A stretch of 44,711 bases of DNA, taken from IMG/VR virus record IMGVR_UViG_3300008120_000085, positions 1 through 44,711 of that record; one strand, 5' to 3'. The notes under the pieces were generated by a model, which worked only from the letters and a program-made list of their open reading frames with translations, searched no databases and was not told the origin of the DNA. This DNA comes from a virus. Shown one piece after another: positions 22,966 to 30,856 of this stretch. Numbering within the stretch: position 1 is the first letter of the stretch; every line of letters begins with the position of its first letter. Position numbers and translations under genes: made by a program.

Positions 22966-23290
22966 GTCTTTGCTTGTTTACGGTAGCATTACTGCTGTGA
23001 GTTTGGTGTTTATGGCGATGCAGATAGCTTTTACCAGGTATAGTATTGTAAGGAATGATCAGTTACAGGATAAGATTGACAAGATTAACACTGATTTACG
23101 TGTTTTAGATGTTGAGGTTAGGATGAGAGATAGTATGTTGGTTAGGAGTATTGAGAGTAGTTATAGGAAGATAGAGGAACTGACAGAGATTCGTAAGATG
23201 AACCAGAAGCAGATTGATAGTTTACATGATGTTATCTTAGATGACATTAAGGTGATAGAGGATTTAAAGGATGACTTGTTAAGATGGTAG
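22958..23290 (+). CDS. Membrane-anchored coiled-coil protein (110 aa)
   Basis: The start at ATG 22958, preceded by a purine-rich GAGGGGAGGGG, gives MNRSLLVYGSITAVSLVFMAMQIAF, a single N-terminal membrane segment; an earlier in-frame ATG would read through the upstream gene and lacks such a site. The rest (about residues 32-110) is a long charged coiled coil (DKIDKINTDLRVLDVEV, MNQKQIDSLHDVILDDIK). The topology (N-terminal anchor, periplasmic coiled coil) resembles an i-spanin, but position in an early-type module argues for caution. Confidence 0.68.
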   Translation: MNRSLLVYGSITAVSLVFMAMQIAFTRYSIVRNDQLQDKIDKINTDLRVLDVEVRMRDSMLVRSIESSYRKIEELTEIRKMNQKQIDSLHDVILDDIKVIEDLKDDLLRW

Positions 23291-23321
23291 TATTTATTGT
23301 TCACTTTTAAATAAATGTATT

Positions 23322-24158
23322 ATGTTCGAAACTAAGGTTTATGACACGCTCGTAACTAAGATGCGGGCTTTTTTTAGGGGCAGAGGATTCAAGGAAGTTC
23401 CTACTCAGTCGAGGTTGTCTATACTTGCGGCATGTGAGAATCCGCATAGTATTGCTACTTTTAATTACAATGGCGATGTCTGGCCTTTGCCTCAGACTGG
23501 ACAGATGTGGCTAGAGCATGAGTTGCTTAATAACCCTGAATGGGAGGGAGTGTATTGCATTAGTACTAGTTACAGGCAGGAGAAGAATCCGATACCCGGT
23601 CGGCATGAGTTAATATTTCCTATGTTTGAGTTTGAGAGCAAAGGGAATATGAATGTGATGCTAGAACTTGAAAAGGACTTGTTGCAGTATCTAGGTTTTA
23701 GCACTGGTGTTGATGTTGACTATGACGATATCTGTGTTGCCTATGGTACTGATATTATTGAGAATGAGCATGAGTCAAGGTTGAGAGATGAGCAGGGCGA
23801 TGTTGTATTCTTGAAAAACTTTCCATTGCGCACTAATCCTTTCTGGAACATGTACTGCAAGTATGCTGACATCTATGCCAAGTGTGATGTCATCATGTAT
23901 GGGCAGGAAACTATTGGTTCAGCACAGAGAAGCAGTGATCCAGAGAAGATGCGCGAGAACTTTTACACGATTGAAGGTGGCAAGTATGCCGAGAAGTTGT
24001 TTGAGTTGTTTACTGAAAAAAGAGTTGTTGCTGAACTAGATAAGTTTTTGCAGCATAAGTTCTTTGATCGTTTTGGTGGTGGCATCGGAATGACCAGATT
24101 AGCAAGAGCCTGGAATATCAAGGAGTTTGAAAATAAAATACAGGATGCCCGGGTATGA
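23322..24158 (+). CDS. Class II aminoacyl-tRNA-synthetase-like catalytic core (stand-alone)
   Basis: 278 aa. Motif 2 is clear: VYCISTSYRQEKNPIPGRHE (77-96) with Arg85, Glu87, Arg94 and then FPMFEFE, as in the Asp/Asn/Lys-tRNA synthetase group. Motif 3 is DRFGGGIGMTRLARAW (249-264), Arg259 as the ATP-binding Arg. Residues 54-65 (WPLPQTGQMWLE) match the substrate-binding QTxQ-type helix. There is no N-terminal OB anticodon-binding domain; the protein starts directly in the catalytic region. Relatives lacking that domain include asparagine synthetase A and archaeal AspRS-like asparagine synthetases, and EpmA-type protein-modifying enzymes. So it may activate an amino acid (Asp, Asn or Lys) for synthesis or for modification. 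Substrate unknown. Confidence 0.82.
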   Translation: MFETKVYDTLVTKMRAFFRGRGFKEVPTQSRLSILAACENPHSIATFNYNGDVWPLPQTGQMWLEHELLNNPEWEGVYCISTSYRQEKNPIPGRHELIFPMFEFESKGNMNVMLELEKDLLQYLGFSTGVDVDYDDICVAYGTDIIENEHESRLRDEQGDVVFLKNFPLRTNPFWNMYCKYADIYAKCDVIMYGQETIGSAQRSSDPEKMRENFYTIEGGKYAEKLFELFTEKRVVAELDKFLQHKFFDRFGGGIGMTRLARAWNIKEFENKIQDARV

Positions 24159-24616
24159 AAGTAATATTGTTTTTACTGCTTCCTCTACTGGCATATAGTC
24201 AGTTTGATACGGTTCATGTGTATGGTGATATTAGCATATCCTATATGACAAGAAAAGATACTGTACTTATATCTGCTAAGAAGTGGAATGATGTTATTGG
24301 AATTATTAGATCTAAGGAAAAGACTATTGGTGATTATAAGAGTATCATTGATAAGAATGAAAATACTATTAGGTCTTTTGATTTTCAGATAGCAGAACAC
24401 AAGAGTATAGAGCGAACTTTAGAGGAACGAGTAGGTACTTACCAACGTGCGTACAATATGAGTTCTGATAAGATAATTGAGTTAAATAATCTTTGGCAGC
24501 AGGGCATGAAATATGCTAATAATGAGCGAAAAAGAGGTATCTTTACAGGAGTAACCTGGGGTATTATCGGAGGGTTTGCAGCAGGGATTATTACTACAGT
24601 TATTTTATTAAAGTAA
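24155..24616 (+). CDS. Exported coiled-coil protein with C-terminal membrane anchor (153 aa)
   Basis: ATG overlaps the aaRS-like stop (ATGA). MKVILFLLLPLLAYS-Q is a Bacteroidetes-type signal peptide. The mature part starts with strands (VHVYGDISISYMTRKDTV), continues as a coiled coil (residues about 47-115) and ends in a 21-residue hydrophobic segment (TWGIIGGFAAGIITTVILLK). The layout suits a periplasmic bridge between membranes. No family recognised; envelope remodelling or spanin-like action is conceivable. Confidence 0.7.
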   Translation: MKVILFLLLPLLAYSQFDTVHVYGDISISYMTRKDTVLISAKKWNDVIGIIRSKEKTIGDYKSIIDKNENTIRSFDFQIAEHKSIERTLEERVGTYQRAYNMSSDKIIELNNLWQQGMKYANNERKRGIFTGVTWGIIGGFAAGIITTVILLK

Positions 24617-24619
24617 AAC

Positions 24620-25030
24620 ATGGAACTAGACTTGTATTTGGACATTGAGCCGATTGGTGCCGTAAGGACTACACAGAAACAGATGTATGCTGACAAGCGT
24701 TACAAGAAATATATGGCCTGGAAGGACGATATTAGAATCTTGTGGAACGCAGAACTTATTAAGCTTGGAATAAAACCAGACGAGTTTAAGTTTTCTGAAA
24801 TAAAAAGTATTACATTTGTGGTAACAATTCCAATGAGCCAGACATTAAGCAAATCAAAAATGAAAGAACGTGAGGAAAGGATTGATATGCCGCATCAGAT
24901 GAAGCCGGATATTGATAATATGCTCAAAGCTTTTATGGATGCGCTAATGAAAGAAGATAGTCATGTTCATACCATTGGTAAAATGACTAAAATCTGGGGT
25001 GTACATGGTCATATTAAGGTGGTCATATAG
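24620..25030 (+). CDS. rusA: RusA-family Holliday junction resolvase
   Basis: 136 aa, the usual RusA length. The signature KPDIDNMLKAFMDALMKE (95-112) supplies the conserved Asp residues (Asp97, Asp99, Asp107) that bind Mg2+ for cleavage of four-way junctions. The N-terminus has the expected IEPIGAVRTTQKQMYADKRYKKY segment with Lys/Arg for DNA contact. It would resolve recombination and replication intermediates before packaging, complementing ERF and SSB. It is the last gene of its transcript, ending 25 nt before a strong terminator. Confidence 0.9.
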   Translation: MELDLYLDIEPIGAVRTTQKQMYADKRYKKYMAWKDDIRILWNAELIKLGIKPDEFKFSEIKSITFVVTIPMSQTLSKSKMKEREERIDMPHQMKPDIDNMLKAFMDALMKEDSHVHTIGKMTKIWGVHGHIKVVI

Positions 25031-25054
25031 TTTTGGTTTAAAAGTGTTTCGATG

Positions 25055-25084
25055 TGCCTGAGTAAAAACTCGGGCATTTTTTTT
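25055..25084 (+). terminator. Rho-independent terminator separating early and late plus-strand genes
   Basis: TGCCTGAGT (25055-25063) pairs with ACTCGGGCA (25068-25076), one G-T pair, 4-nt A loop, followed by eight T. It ends the 22152-25030 transcript just before the late promoter. Confidence 0.9.
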
Positions 25085-25112
25085 GCGGTATTAAATAATA
25101 TTGTTATGTTCG
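25082..25112 (+). promoter_or_regulatory. Candidate late promoter
   Basis: TTTG at 25082-25085 and TATGTTCG at 25105-25112, 19 nt apart, matching the Bacteroidetes -33 TTTG and -7 TAnnTTTG boxes with one mismatch. It lies directly behind a terminator and in front of the first late gene, so it probably drives the whole structural operon. Confidence 0.6.
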
Positions 25113-25130
25113 CACTATAAAAGCGATTCT

Positions 25131-25682
25131 ATGTTTTATCTTAATATGGGAGAAGTGTGTGTTACTCCTGCAGGACAAACGGTACCGGAATATTTAGCTG
25201 TTAAAGGTGAGTTTCCAAAAGAGGTAAAGTTTGCACAGGTGATTACTTATATTTACTTTGTCTATACCAAGAAAGATAACCCTTACTGGCAACTGCCACC
25301 GGTAGAAAGAAGAGAGCAGGTCACTGCAAACTACGGACTGTTTAAAGACTGGTCCAACTGGAAAAACATAGAGAAAACGGAACAGGTTATTAACCTGATT
25401 GATTTCTACAAAAGAATACAGTTGTCCGAAAACGATTTGAACGTCGAAATGTTTAAGGCTAAAGCAGAGCACTGGAGAAAGATGTTAATGAGTCTTGACA
25501 ATACTCCCGAGGATGAGTTGCAGATAGCTAAAGCATTAGAGGTGTCTACTAGGTTGTGTGAAGAGTTTAAGTTAAAGTCTGAAATGGAAACTGGTAACGA
25601 GGAACAAGAGGGATTGTCATTGTATTTATTTGAGATTCCTGAAAACAAAAAGCCTTATCACGCAAGAATGAAAATCAACTAA
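25131..25682 (+). CDS. Conserved-looking unknown protein opening the late operon (183 aa)
   Basis: Start chosen at ATG 25131, 18 nt past the -7 box; ATG 25146 and TTG 25101 are alternatives. Landmarks: an N-terminal EVCVTPAGQTVPEYLAV segment, VITYIYFVYTKKDNPYWQLPPVERREQV (residues about 39-66), and a helical C-terminal half ending KKPYHARMKIN. The YIYFVYxKxxPY pattern feels familiar from Bacteroidetes phages, but I cannot name a function. Its position before the fibre and packaging genes suggests a structural or assembly role. Confidence 0.7.
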   Translation: MFYLNMGEVCVTPAGQTVPEYLAVKGEFPKEVKFAQVITYIYFVYTKKDNPYWQLPPVERREQVTANYGLFKDWSNWKNIEKTEQVINLIDFYKRIQLSENDLNVEMFKAKAEHWRKMLMSLDNTPEDELQIAKALEVSTRLCEEFKLKSEMETGNEEQEGLSLYLFEIPENKKPYHARMKIN

Positions 25683-25683
25683 C

Positions 25684-26529
25684 ATGGGATTCTTTAAGAA
25701 AAAATCAATCAGCTTTACATCAAGTCCAAATGGCGGTGCTGGATGCTGCGATACTTTTGGCGCCGGCACAGGACTAAGAGAGTTTGAGTTTACAGACAAC
25801 TTTGGCTATAAATATGGTACGCAGTTTGAAGAGTTTGACAATGATTTTATTTATTTTGGTCCTGAAACTTTTGAAGGTGCCGGAACTTATTATAAAGATC
25901 CAAATTCTGATTCGTATTATAATGATTTTTTCTACAATAACAACATACCTTTTTTCGGTGGAGATGGAACTACATTACAACCTTTTCACATAAAATCACT
26001 ATATGATAGTTACTCGGAATTATTATCTGGAACTTATCATTTTCCATATCAAATCTGGTCAGAAGTTAGAAATATATTAACAAATGAGTTTACAGAAGTA
26101 TCTCAATATACCGATGAAATATATTTTCAGATTAATGACAGTGGAACAAATAGTTCTTATATTAGCTTTGAGCCTAGTGATATTCAAATGTCTGTAGCTA
26201 ATATTCTGTCATTAAATTATGGCGATTTTATATTAAGAGAAAGCGAAGCATCATTATCATTAAATAACTCTATTGCAATAGGTGCTACTGGTCAGTTTTT
26301 GATTTATGAAAAAACAGGTATATTGGAAACTGCAATGATTACCGGTAATACTACACAATTAGTTTCAGGTTCTATTAAAATACTAGCCAATCCTGCAAGC
26401 GCAACATTACCAATAAGAGTAAATGTTAAAGGATTAAATACTTATGCAGATCTAACTGCAGCAACTGCCGCTGGCCTTTTAAGTGGTGATTTATTTCTTA
26501 TTGGAACAGCATTAAATATTGTACCATAA
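25684..26529 (+). CDS. Virion/fibre-type protein with N-terminal dicysteine (281 aa)
   Basis: ATG 1 nt after the upstream stop. The N-terminus is basic and glycine-rich with a CC pair (MGFFKKKSISFTSSPNGGAGCC), the middle is Asp/Tyr/Phe-rich, and the C-terminal 100 residues look like a beta-structured fibre (EASLSLNNSIAIGATGQFLIYEK, LPIRVNVKGLNTYADLTAATA). Similar M-G-x-F starts and cysteine pairs occur in other late proteins here. Likely a tail-fibre or virion-surface component. Confidence 0.72.
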   Translation: MGFFKKKSISFTSSPNGGAGCCDTFGAGTGLREFEFTDNFGYKYGTQFEEFDNDFIYFGPETFEGAGTYYKDPNSDSYYNDFFYNNNIPFFGGDGTTLQPFHIKSLYDSYSELLSGTYHFPYQIWSEVRNILTNEFTEVSQYTDEIYFQINDSGTNSSYISFEPSDIQMSVANILSLNYGDFILRESEASLSLNNSIAIGATGQFLIYEKTGILETAMITGNTTQLVSGSIKILANPASATLPIRVNVKGLNTYADLTAATAAGLLSGDLFLIGTALNIVP

Positions 26530-26539
26530 AAACATTATT

Positions 26540-26776
26540 ATGATTACTTATACTATTCTAGAAAAAACAGAAACTGAAGTTACTATCCAGATTGAAGATT
26601 CTACTCAATGGAACTTTAAAGGAGAAAAAGACATCAAAGTAAAAAAGATGAAAAACGAAGATGCTCTTGCGTTTTTCACTAAACTAAAAAGTCAGCGCCA
26701 AGAACAACAAGTAGCTATAGCTGCAAAGATTACTGCAGAAATAGCAGCAATAGATCAAGTATTAACAGAACTATAG
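26540..26776 (+). CDS. Small helical late protein (78 aa)
   Basis: ATG at 26540 (MITYTILEKTETEVTIQIED) is preferred to an in-frame TTG. The N-terminal half is a beta-meander, the C-terminal half an Ala/Gln-rich helix (KLKSQRQEQQVAIAAKITAEIAAID). Located between two fibre-type genes and of chaperone-like size; a fibre assembly or capping role is possible. No family recognised. Confidence 0.68.
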   Translation: MITYTILEKTETEVTIQIEDSTQWNFKGEKDIKVKKMKNEDALAFFTKLKSQRQEQQVAIAAKITAEIAAIDQVLTEL

Positions 26777-26777
26777 T

Positions 26778-27461
26778 ATGGGATTATTTGATAAGTTCAA
26801 TGATTCGGTAATGTTTCCCAATCCATGTCCACCGGGTTGTGAAACTTGTTGTCCGCTAGATATTCAACTTGCGTATGACCCTGTAACTAACATACTAACA
26901 TTAACGTACATTTATGACAATGCAACTGTAGTTAGAACTGTTAATCTTACAGATTTACAAGAACCATTAACTATTGGTCTTACTTTTGATGCTTCTACTA
27001 ATATTATTACACTTGCCGGTACTTATGCCGGCATTCCTTTTAGTAGCAACATAGATATAAGTCATAATTTTGATTTAGAGTTAATATTAAATGGTACTAT
27101 ACTTGAACTTACTGGTGAACATGATGGGGCGCAAGTAATAACATCTGTGGATTTAGCGCCTATTATACCAGTTGGATTATTTTTTAGTGAAAATAATATC
27201 ACATATTACAATGTTTCTGGAACATTTCAGTTAACTGAATATATAATAGTTGTTGATACCGATGGAATAACTTTAACTTTACCCGCTAATCCTGTTTTAG
27301 GTCAAATGTATAAAATTTATTGTACTGTTCCAACAGCAACAGTTAATGGTAATGTAGGTCAATCAATATCTGGTAGTGGAAATTCTGTTAGTATGGTAAA
27401 TGGTAATGGAATGATATTTCAATATATTAAAACAAATCAATGGGGTGTTATAAATCTATAA
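26778..27461 (+). CDS. Virion/fibre-type protein with Cys-rich N-terminus (227 aa)
   Basis: Starts MGLFDKFNDSVMFPNPCPPGCETCCP, a cluster of four to five cysteines, then repeated beta segments (LAYDPVTNILTLTYI, LTFDASTNIITLAGTY) typical of fibre shafts. The C-terminal domain (TDGITLTLPANPVLGQMYKIYC...GNVGQSISGSGNSV) resembles a carbohydrate-binding-like or fibre-knob fold found in many phage tail proteins. Probably a receptor-binding or decoration protein; the Cys cluster may anchor or bind metal. Confidence 0.72.
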   Translation: MGLFDKFNDSVMFPNPCPPGCETCCPLDIQLAYDPVTNILTLTYIYDNATVVRTVNLTDLQEPLTIGLTFDASTNIITLAGTYAGIPFSSNIDISHNFDLELILNGTILELTGEHDGAQVITSVDLAPIIPVGLFFSENNITYYNVSGTFQLTEYIIVVDTDGITLTLPANPVLGQMYKIYCTVPTATVNGNVGQSISGSGNSVSMVNGNGMIFQYIKTNQWGVINL

Positions 27462-27465
27462 TCAT

Positions 27466-27954
27466 ATGAGTTTATTTTTAACAATACAGGTGTACGAGCA
27501 GGATGGCGCTATAGTATTTAAAAATCCTGCAGATTCGGCACCATTTGCTGCATATCCAAAAGGATCTGTTAAGTTAAGAAACTATGGAATATCAGGTTTT
27601 TTATTTGAACGCATAGTTGACAACGCAGATATTGCTTATGTAGAAGAAGCTGATGACATATTAGACATTAATTCTATTTCATACGGATTAACGAGATCTG
27701 CAGTGTATGAATTATTATATCCTATTTTATCAATTACATCAATGTTAGACGAACTTTCAGAGTTGGCTAACTTTGATATGATACCTGGAAACAATATTAA
27801 CATTACTTATTATCCAGGAGTTGATACTGGAAACCCTAGTGGCAACACAAACAACATTTATACTATTGTGTATTCAACTGGTATGACTGTAGTAGCTACA
27901 AAAACCTTATCGTATAATGCTGCTGATAATGTTATTAGCGTAATCACAACTTAA
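27466..27954 (+). CDS. Unknown late protein (162 aa)
   Basis: ATG 4 nt after the upstream stop. Beta-rich N-terminal domain (MSLFLTIQVYEQDGAIVFKNPADSAPFAAYPKGSVKLRN) followed by an acidic helical part (VEEADDILDINSISYGLTRSAVYELL) and a loose C-terminal tail. Resembles a small virion decoration or fibre-connecting protein by context, without a recognised family. Confidence 0.68.
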   Translation: MSLFLTIQVYEQDGAIVFKNPADSAPFAAYPKGSVKLRNYGISGFLFERIVDNADIAYVEEADDILDINSISYGLTRSAVYELLYPILSITSMLDELSELANFDMIPGNNINITYYPGVDTGNPSGNTNNIYTIVYSTGMTVVATKTLSYNAADNVISVITT

Positions 27955-27955
27955 T

Positions 27956-28999
27956 ATGCCGTATAAATTTAACCCCGTAACTGGCAAGCTTGATTATTAC
28001 GAAGTAGCATCTTCTGGAGGAATTACTCATGCTACTGCAACTGGTACCGATACTTATGTTGCTACAATTACAGGAGTAACAGCTTATGCTGATGCAGATG
28101 CTTATCTTATTAGATTTACTAATGGAAACACTGGAACATCTACTTTAAATATAAATGGTCTTGGCGCTAAAACACTTTACAGAAATAATGACGGTGTATT
28201 ATTAGGTGGAGATATTTGGGATGGTGCTGAAATGCTTTGTGTCTTTAATTCTACTACTGATGGATTTCAATGTATAGGTACTACATCAAATAGTTTATTT
28301 TCTTATGTTACAAATGCCGATAGTGTTACACTTACTAAAGGAATGCCTGTTTATGCTTTTGGTGGTACGGGGGATAGAATGACTGTTAAAAGAGCTAATA
28401 ATACAGCAGATGCAACATCAGCACAAACTGTTGGAATAGTGTTTACATCATCAATAGCAGCAGGTCAGAAAGGTATTATAATGATGCAGGGTTTGTTGGA
28501 TGGTTTAAGTATTCTTCCAACTGCAACCTGGTCTGATGGTGACCCTGTGTATTTAGGTGCAACAGATGGAAGTATCACTAATATAAAACCATCTGCTCCA
28601 AATCACTTAGTTTATCTTGGTGTAGTTACAACTGCAAGTAATGGTAGTTCTGGTAGAATGTATGTAAGAGTACAGAATGGTTATGAACTTGATGAGCTTC
28701 ATGATTTAAGTATAACAACTCCAAAAAAAGGTGATACTATAGAGTATGATGGAACTGGTCTTTGGTTTAATAGTGGAATTGTTTATACAGTAGAATTAAT
28801 AGATGCACTTACAGTTGATTTTTATGCTCCTTATGATTTAAAGATTAACACAATAAGTAATGTTTTAAATAGTCCTACTATTACAATACTTGATGATGGA
28901 ACGTCTTATACACTAACAAATACTATTGCCATAGGAAGTAAAATAACAGTTACAGCAAATACAGCAGCAGTTATTAACTTAAATATTAACAAAGCATAA
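27956..28999 (+). CDS. Tail fibre-type protein (347 aa)
   Basis: Starts MPYKFNPVTGKLDYYEVAS, an N-terminal pattern (NPxTGKLDY) shared by many phage fibre proteins, followed by a Thr/Ala/Gly-rich beta domain (ITHATATGTDTYVATITGVTAYADADAYLI) and a domain with GIVFTSSIAAGQKGIIMMQG, WSDGDPVYLGATDGSI and LVYLGVV, a layout typical of phage head-fibre and tail-fibre shafts. The C-terminus ends in a beta-rich cap (ITVTANTAAVINLNINKA). Probable trimeric fibre. Confidence 0.78.
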   Translation: MPYKFNPVTGKLDYYEVASSGGITHATATGTDTYVATITGVTAYADADAYLIRFTNGNTGTSTLNINGLGAKTLYRNNDGVLLGGDIWDGAEMLCVFNSTTDGFQCIGTTSNSLFSYVTNADSVTLTKGMPVYAFGGTGDRMTVKRANNTADATSAQTVGIVFTSSIAAGQKGIIMMQGLLDGLSILPTATWSDGDPVYLGATDGSITNIKPSAPNHLVYLGVVTTASNGSSGRMYVRVQNGYELDELHDLSITTPKKGDTIEYDGTGLWFNSGIVYTVELIDALTVDFYAPYDLKINTISNVLNSPTITILDDGTSYTLTNTIAIGSKITVTANTAAVINLNINKA

Positions 29000-29001
29000 C
29001 T

Positions 29002-29592
29002 ATGGACATATATATAAAAGCAGTGCCACCAAGTAGTAGCAGAAGCACGGCACAACTAATGAAAACTGGGCAAACTACAAGTTATCGTACGGGTGATGAT
29101 GGAGATTTAGAAAGAGGTAGAAATGTTAGTTTTTTTCTTCTTGCTGAAAACAATGTTTTTGGCAACACAAATCGTTTTACCGATGAGTTGGGAGGACAAA
29201 CATACACTAAAAATATTGTAATTGATTGGAGTACCTATGATGGTAGTACGGTTTTGGGGTGGAGAAGAACAACAGGTTCAGGAAATTGGAACGCTTCAAT
29301 AGATGCAGCTTTATTAGTAAGTATAGCACCTTTTACAAGTGGATGGAGGTTGCCCAATTTTATGGAGTTAATGAGTTTAGTAAATTTTTCAAATGCTAAT
29401 ATGTTAAATTATTCTCCATTTAATATATCAGCTGTAAATTTATGGAGTTCAAATACAACGGCAGGAGCAACGACAGGGGCTTGGTTTTTAAGTCCTGCTG
29501 GAAATTCAATAAATACAAATTTTAGCAAAGCAAGTTCATCAAGTTGGATTCCCTGCCGCACTTTCACAGTAACAGGAACAACACTTTCATAA
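29002..29592 (+). CDS. C-type-lectin-like (DUF1566/Lcl) receptor-binding candidate (196 aa)
   Basis: Residues about 113-192 carry the DUF1566/Lcl landmarks: SGWRLPNFMELMSLVNF, then NLWSSNTTAGATTGAWFL, and SSSSWIPCRTF at the C-terminus; upstream, DELGGQTYTKNIVIDWSTYDG is part of the same domain family. The family adopts a C-type-lectin-like fold used as a ligand-binding scaffold and as variable protein in diversity-generating retroelements. No reverse transcriptase is present in the window. Genomic position among fibre genes supports host-surface binding. Confidence 0.75.
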   Translation: MDIYIKAVPPSSSRSTAQLMKTGQTTSYRTGDDGDLERGRNVSFFLLAENNVFGNTNRFTDELGGQTYTKNIVIDWSTYDGSTVLGWRRTTGSGNWNASIDAALLVSIAPFTSGWRLPNFMELMSLVNFSNANMLNYSPFNISAVNLWSSNTTAGATTGAWFLSPAGNSINTNFSKASSSSWIPCRTFTVTGTTLS

Positions 29593-29608
29593 CATAAAAA
29601 ATAATACA

Positions 29609-29845
29609 ATGGCTACATATAAATTTCCACAATTTCAAGTAGAGATTACTACTGACATTATGGAAGTAAATCTAAACACTATATCAGATAAGGCAGTAGA
29701 TAAACTTTTATCTGTTGACATTAAGTTAATTGCTAATGATGCTACATTTGGATTAAGAGCAGAAGATATGCCTTATGTAGATACTTGGGAAGATACAGAT
29801 GTACCTAACATGGTAAACAATTGGTTAAATCAATTTGCAGTTTAA
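29609..29845 (+). CDS. Small late protein (78 aa)
   Basis: ATG at 29609. Starts with strands (TYKFPQFQVEITTDIMEVNLNTI), then a helix and an acidic C-terminal half (ADMPYVDTWEDTDVPNMVNNWL). It lies between the lectin-like gene and another fibre gene and ends 2 nt before the latter. Possible small assembly factor or fibre subunit; no family recognised. Confidence 0.65.
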   Translation: MATYKFPQFQVEITTDIMEVNLNTISDKAVDKLLSVDIKLIANDATFGLRAEDMPYVDTWEDTDVPNMVNNWLNQFAV

Positions 29846-29847
29846 TA

Positions 29848-30660
29848 ATGGGAGTTTACATTAAAAGCAGAGCAGGTACACCAGCATTTGATTCTGATGC
29901 AGAAACTTTTATAACTGCTGCAGGAATAACAAATGATATTCAAAAAACAGCTATAAACTTTTTAGTTGTTTATACTAAAATCATTGGAGTGTGGACTAAA
30001 CTATCTGCTTTATATCCTTTTGTTGGTGGTACTGCATCAAGCCACAAATGGAACTTAAAAACTCCTTTAGATACTAATGCAGCTTTTAGACTTAACTTTG
30101 TTGGAGGTTGGACACATTCTTCTCTTGGTGTACAAGCTAATGGAACAACAGGGTATGCTGATACATTTTTTGTACCTTCAGCACATCTTACAGCTACTAC
30201 GGGTATGATGGGTGTATATACAAGTACAGCAACATCTTCTCCAGGTACTGCATTTGGAGTAGTAGATAGTGTTGTTGAAGGATATGCGTTACTAATAAAA
30301 TTTTCAGGGGATAACAATTGTTATTGGTCAGTTCACGATAATCTTTCACAAGGTTTATTTGCAAATAATAACTCATTAAAAGGGTTATGGTCTATTGGAG
30401 TCAATGCAGCAAATACAGCACAAAAAGTTATTTATAAAGACAGTACACTTATAACAACAATTGCAAGAAGTACAAATGCTGTTCCAACAAGTAGTATGGT
30501 TTTTTCTGCAAGAAAAGTTAGTCCGTCAACTATTACTAACTACGATAACCGACAATATAGTTTATTTTATATAGCAAATTCTAATTTAACATCTACTGAA
30601 ATGGCAAACTTTTACAATGTTATACAAGCATATCAAACACTATTAAATAGACAAGCATAA
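29848..30660 (+). CDS. Tail fibre with LamG/ConA-like lectin domain (270 aa)
   Basis: Start at ATG 29848 (MGVYIKSRAGTPAFDSDAE), 2 nt after the upstream stop. The opening FITAAGITNDIQKTAINFLV and the block LYPFVGGTASSHKWNLKTP, then AAFRLNFVGGWTHSS and NGTTGYADTFFVPS, are a pattern I know from Bacteroidetes phage and prophage tail proteins; the following beta-rich 150 residues resemble a LamG-like jelly roll ending in LTSTEMANFYNVIQAYQTLL, where a closing helix is usual. Likely carbohydrate or surface recognition. Confidence 0.82.
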   Translation: MGVYIKSRAGTPAFDSDAETFITAAGITNDIQKTAINFLVVYTKIIGVWTKLSALYPFVGGTASSHKWNLKTPLDTNAAFRLNFVGGWTHSSLGVQANGTTGYADTFFVPSAHLTATTGMMGVYTSTATSSPGTAFGVVDSVVEGYALLIKFSGDNNCYWSVHDNLSQGLFANNNSLKGLWSIGVNAANTAQKVIYKDSTLITTIARSTNAVPTSSMVFSARKVSPSTITNYDNRQYSLFYIANSNLTSTEMANFYNVIQAYQTLLNRQA

Positions 30661-30665
30661 TAAAA

Positions 30666-30854
30666 ATGTTGGGTGGTATCTTAGACGAAGAAGAACTAAA
30701 ATACCTTACAGGTAAATATTATATAGATGGGCATATTTTTACTCCATTACGTATGACAAATGGAACTTGGATATTACCTTTGTATCAAATACATTATAAC
30801 GAAAACATAGATTGCTGGTGGGTTAAATATTTAACTATAACTGAATATAAATAA
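30666..30854 (+). CDS. Small unknown late protein (62 aa)
   Basis: ATG at 30666; ends 2 nt before the next gene. Aromatic-rich (KYYIDGHIFTPLRMTNGTWILP, then WWVKYLTITEYK). No motif recognised. Located between a fibre gene and membrane proteins of a holin-like type. Confidence 0.62.
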   Translation: MLGGILDEEELKYLTGKYYIDGHIFTPLRMTNGTWILPLYQIHYNENIDCWWVKYLTITEYK

Positions 30855-30856
30855 AC

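Noticed and set aside
29430-29592. Diversity-generating retroelement
   Set aside because: Only the lectin-like target fold is present; no reverse transcriptase and no template repeat were seen in the window.
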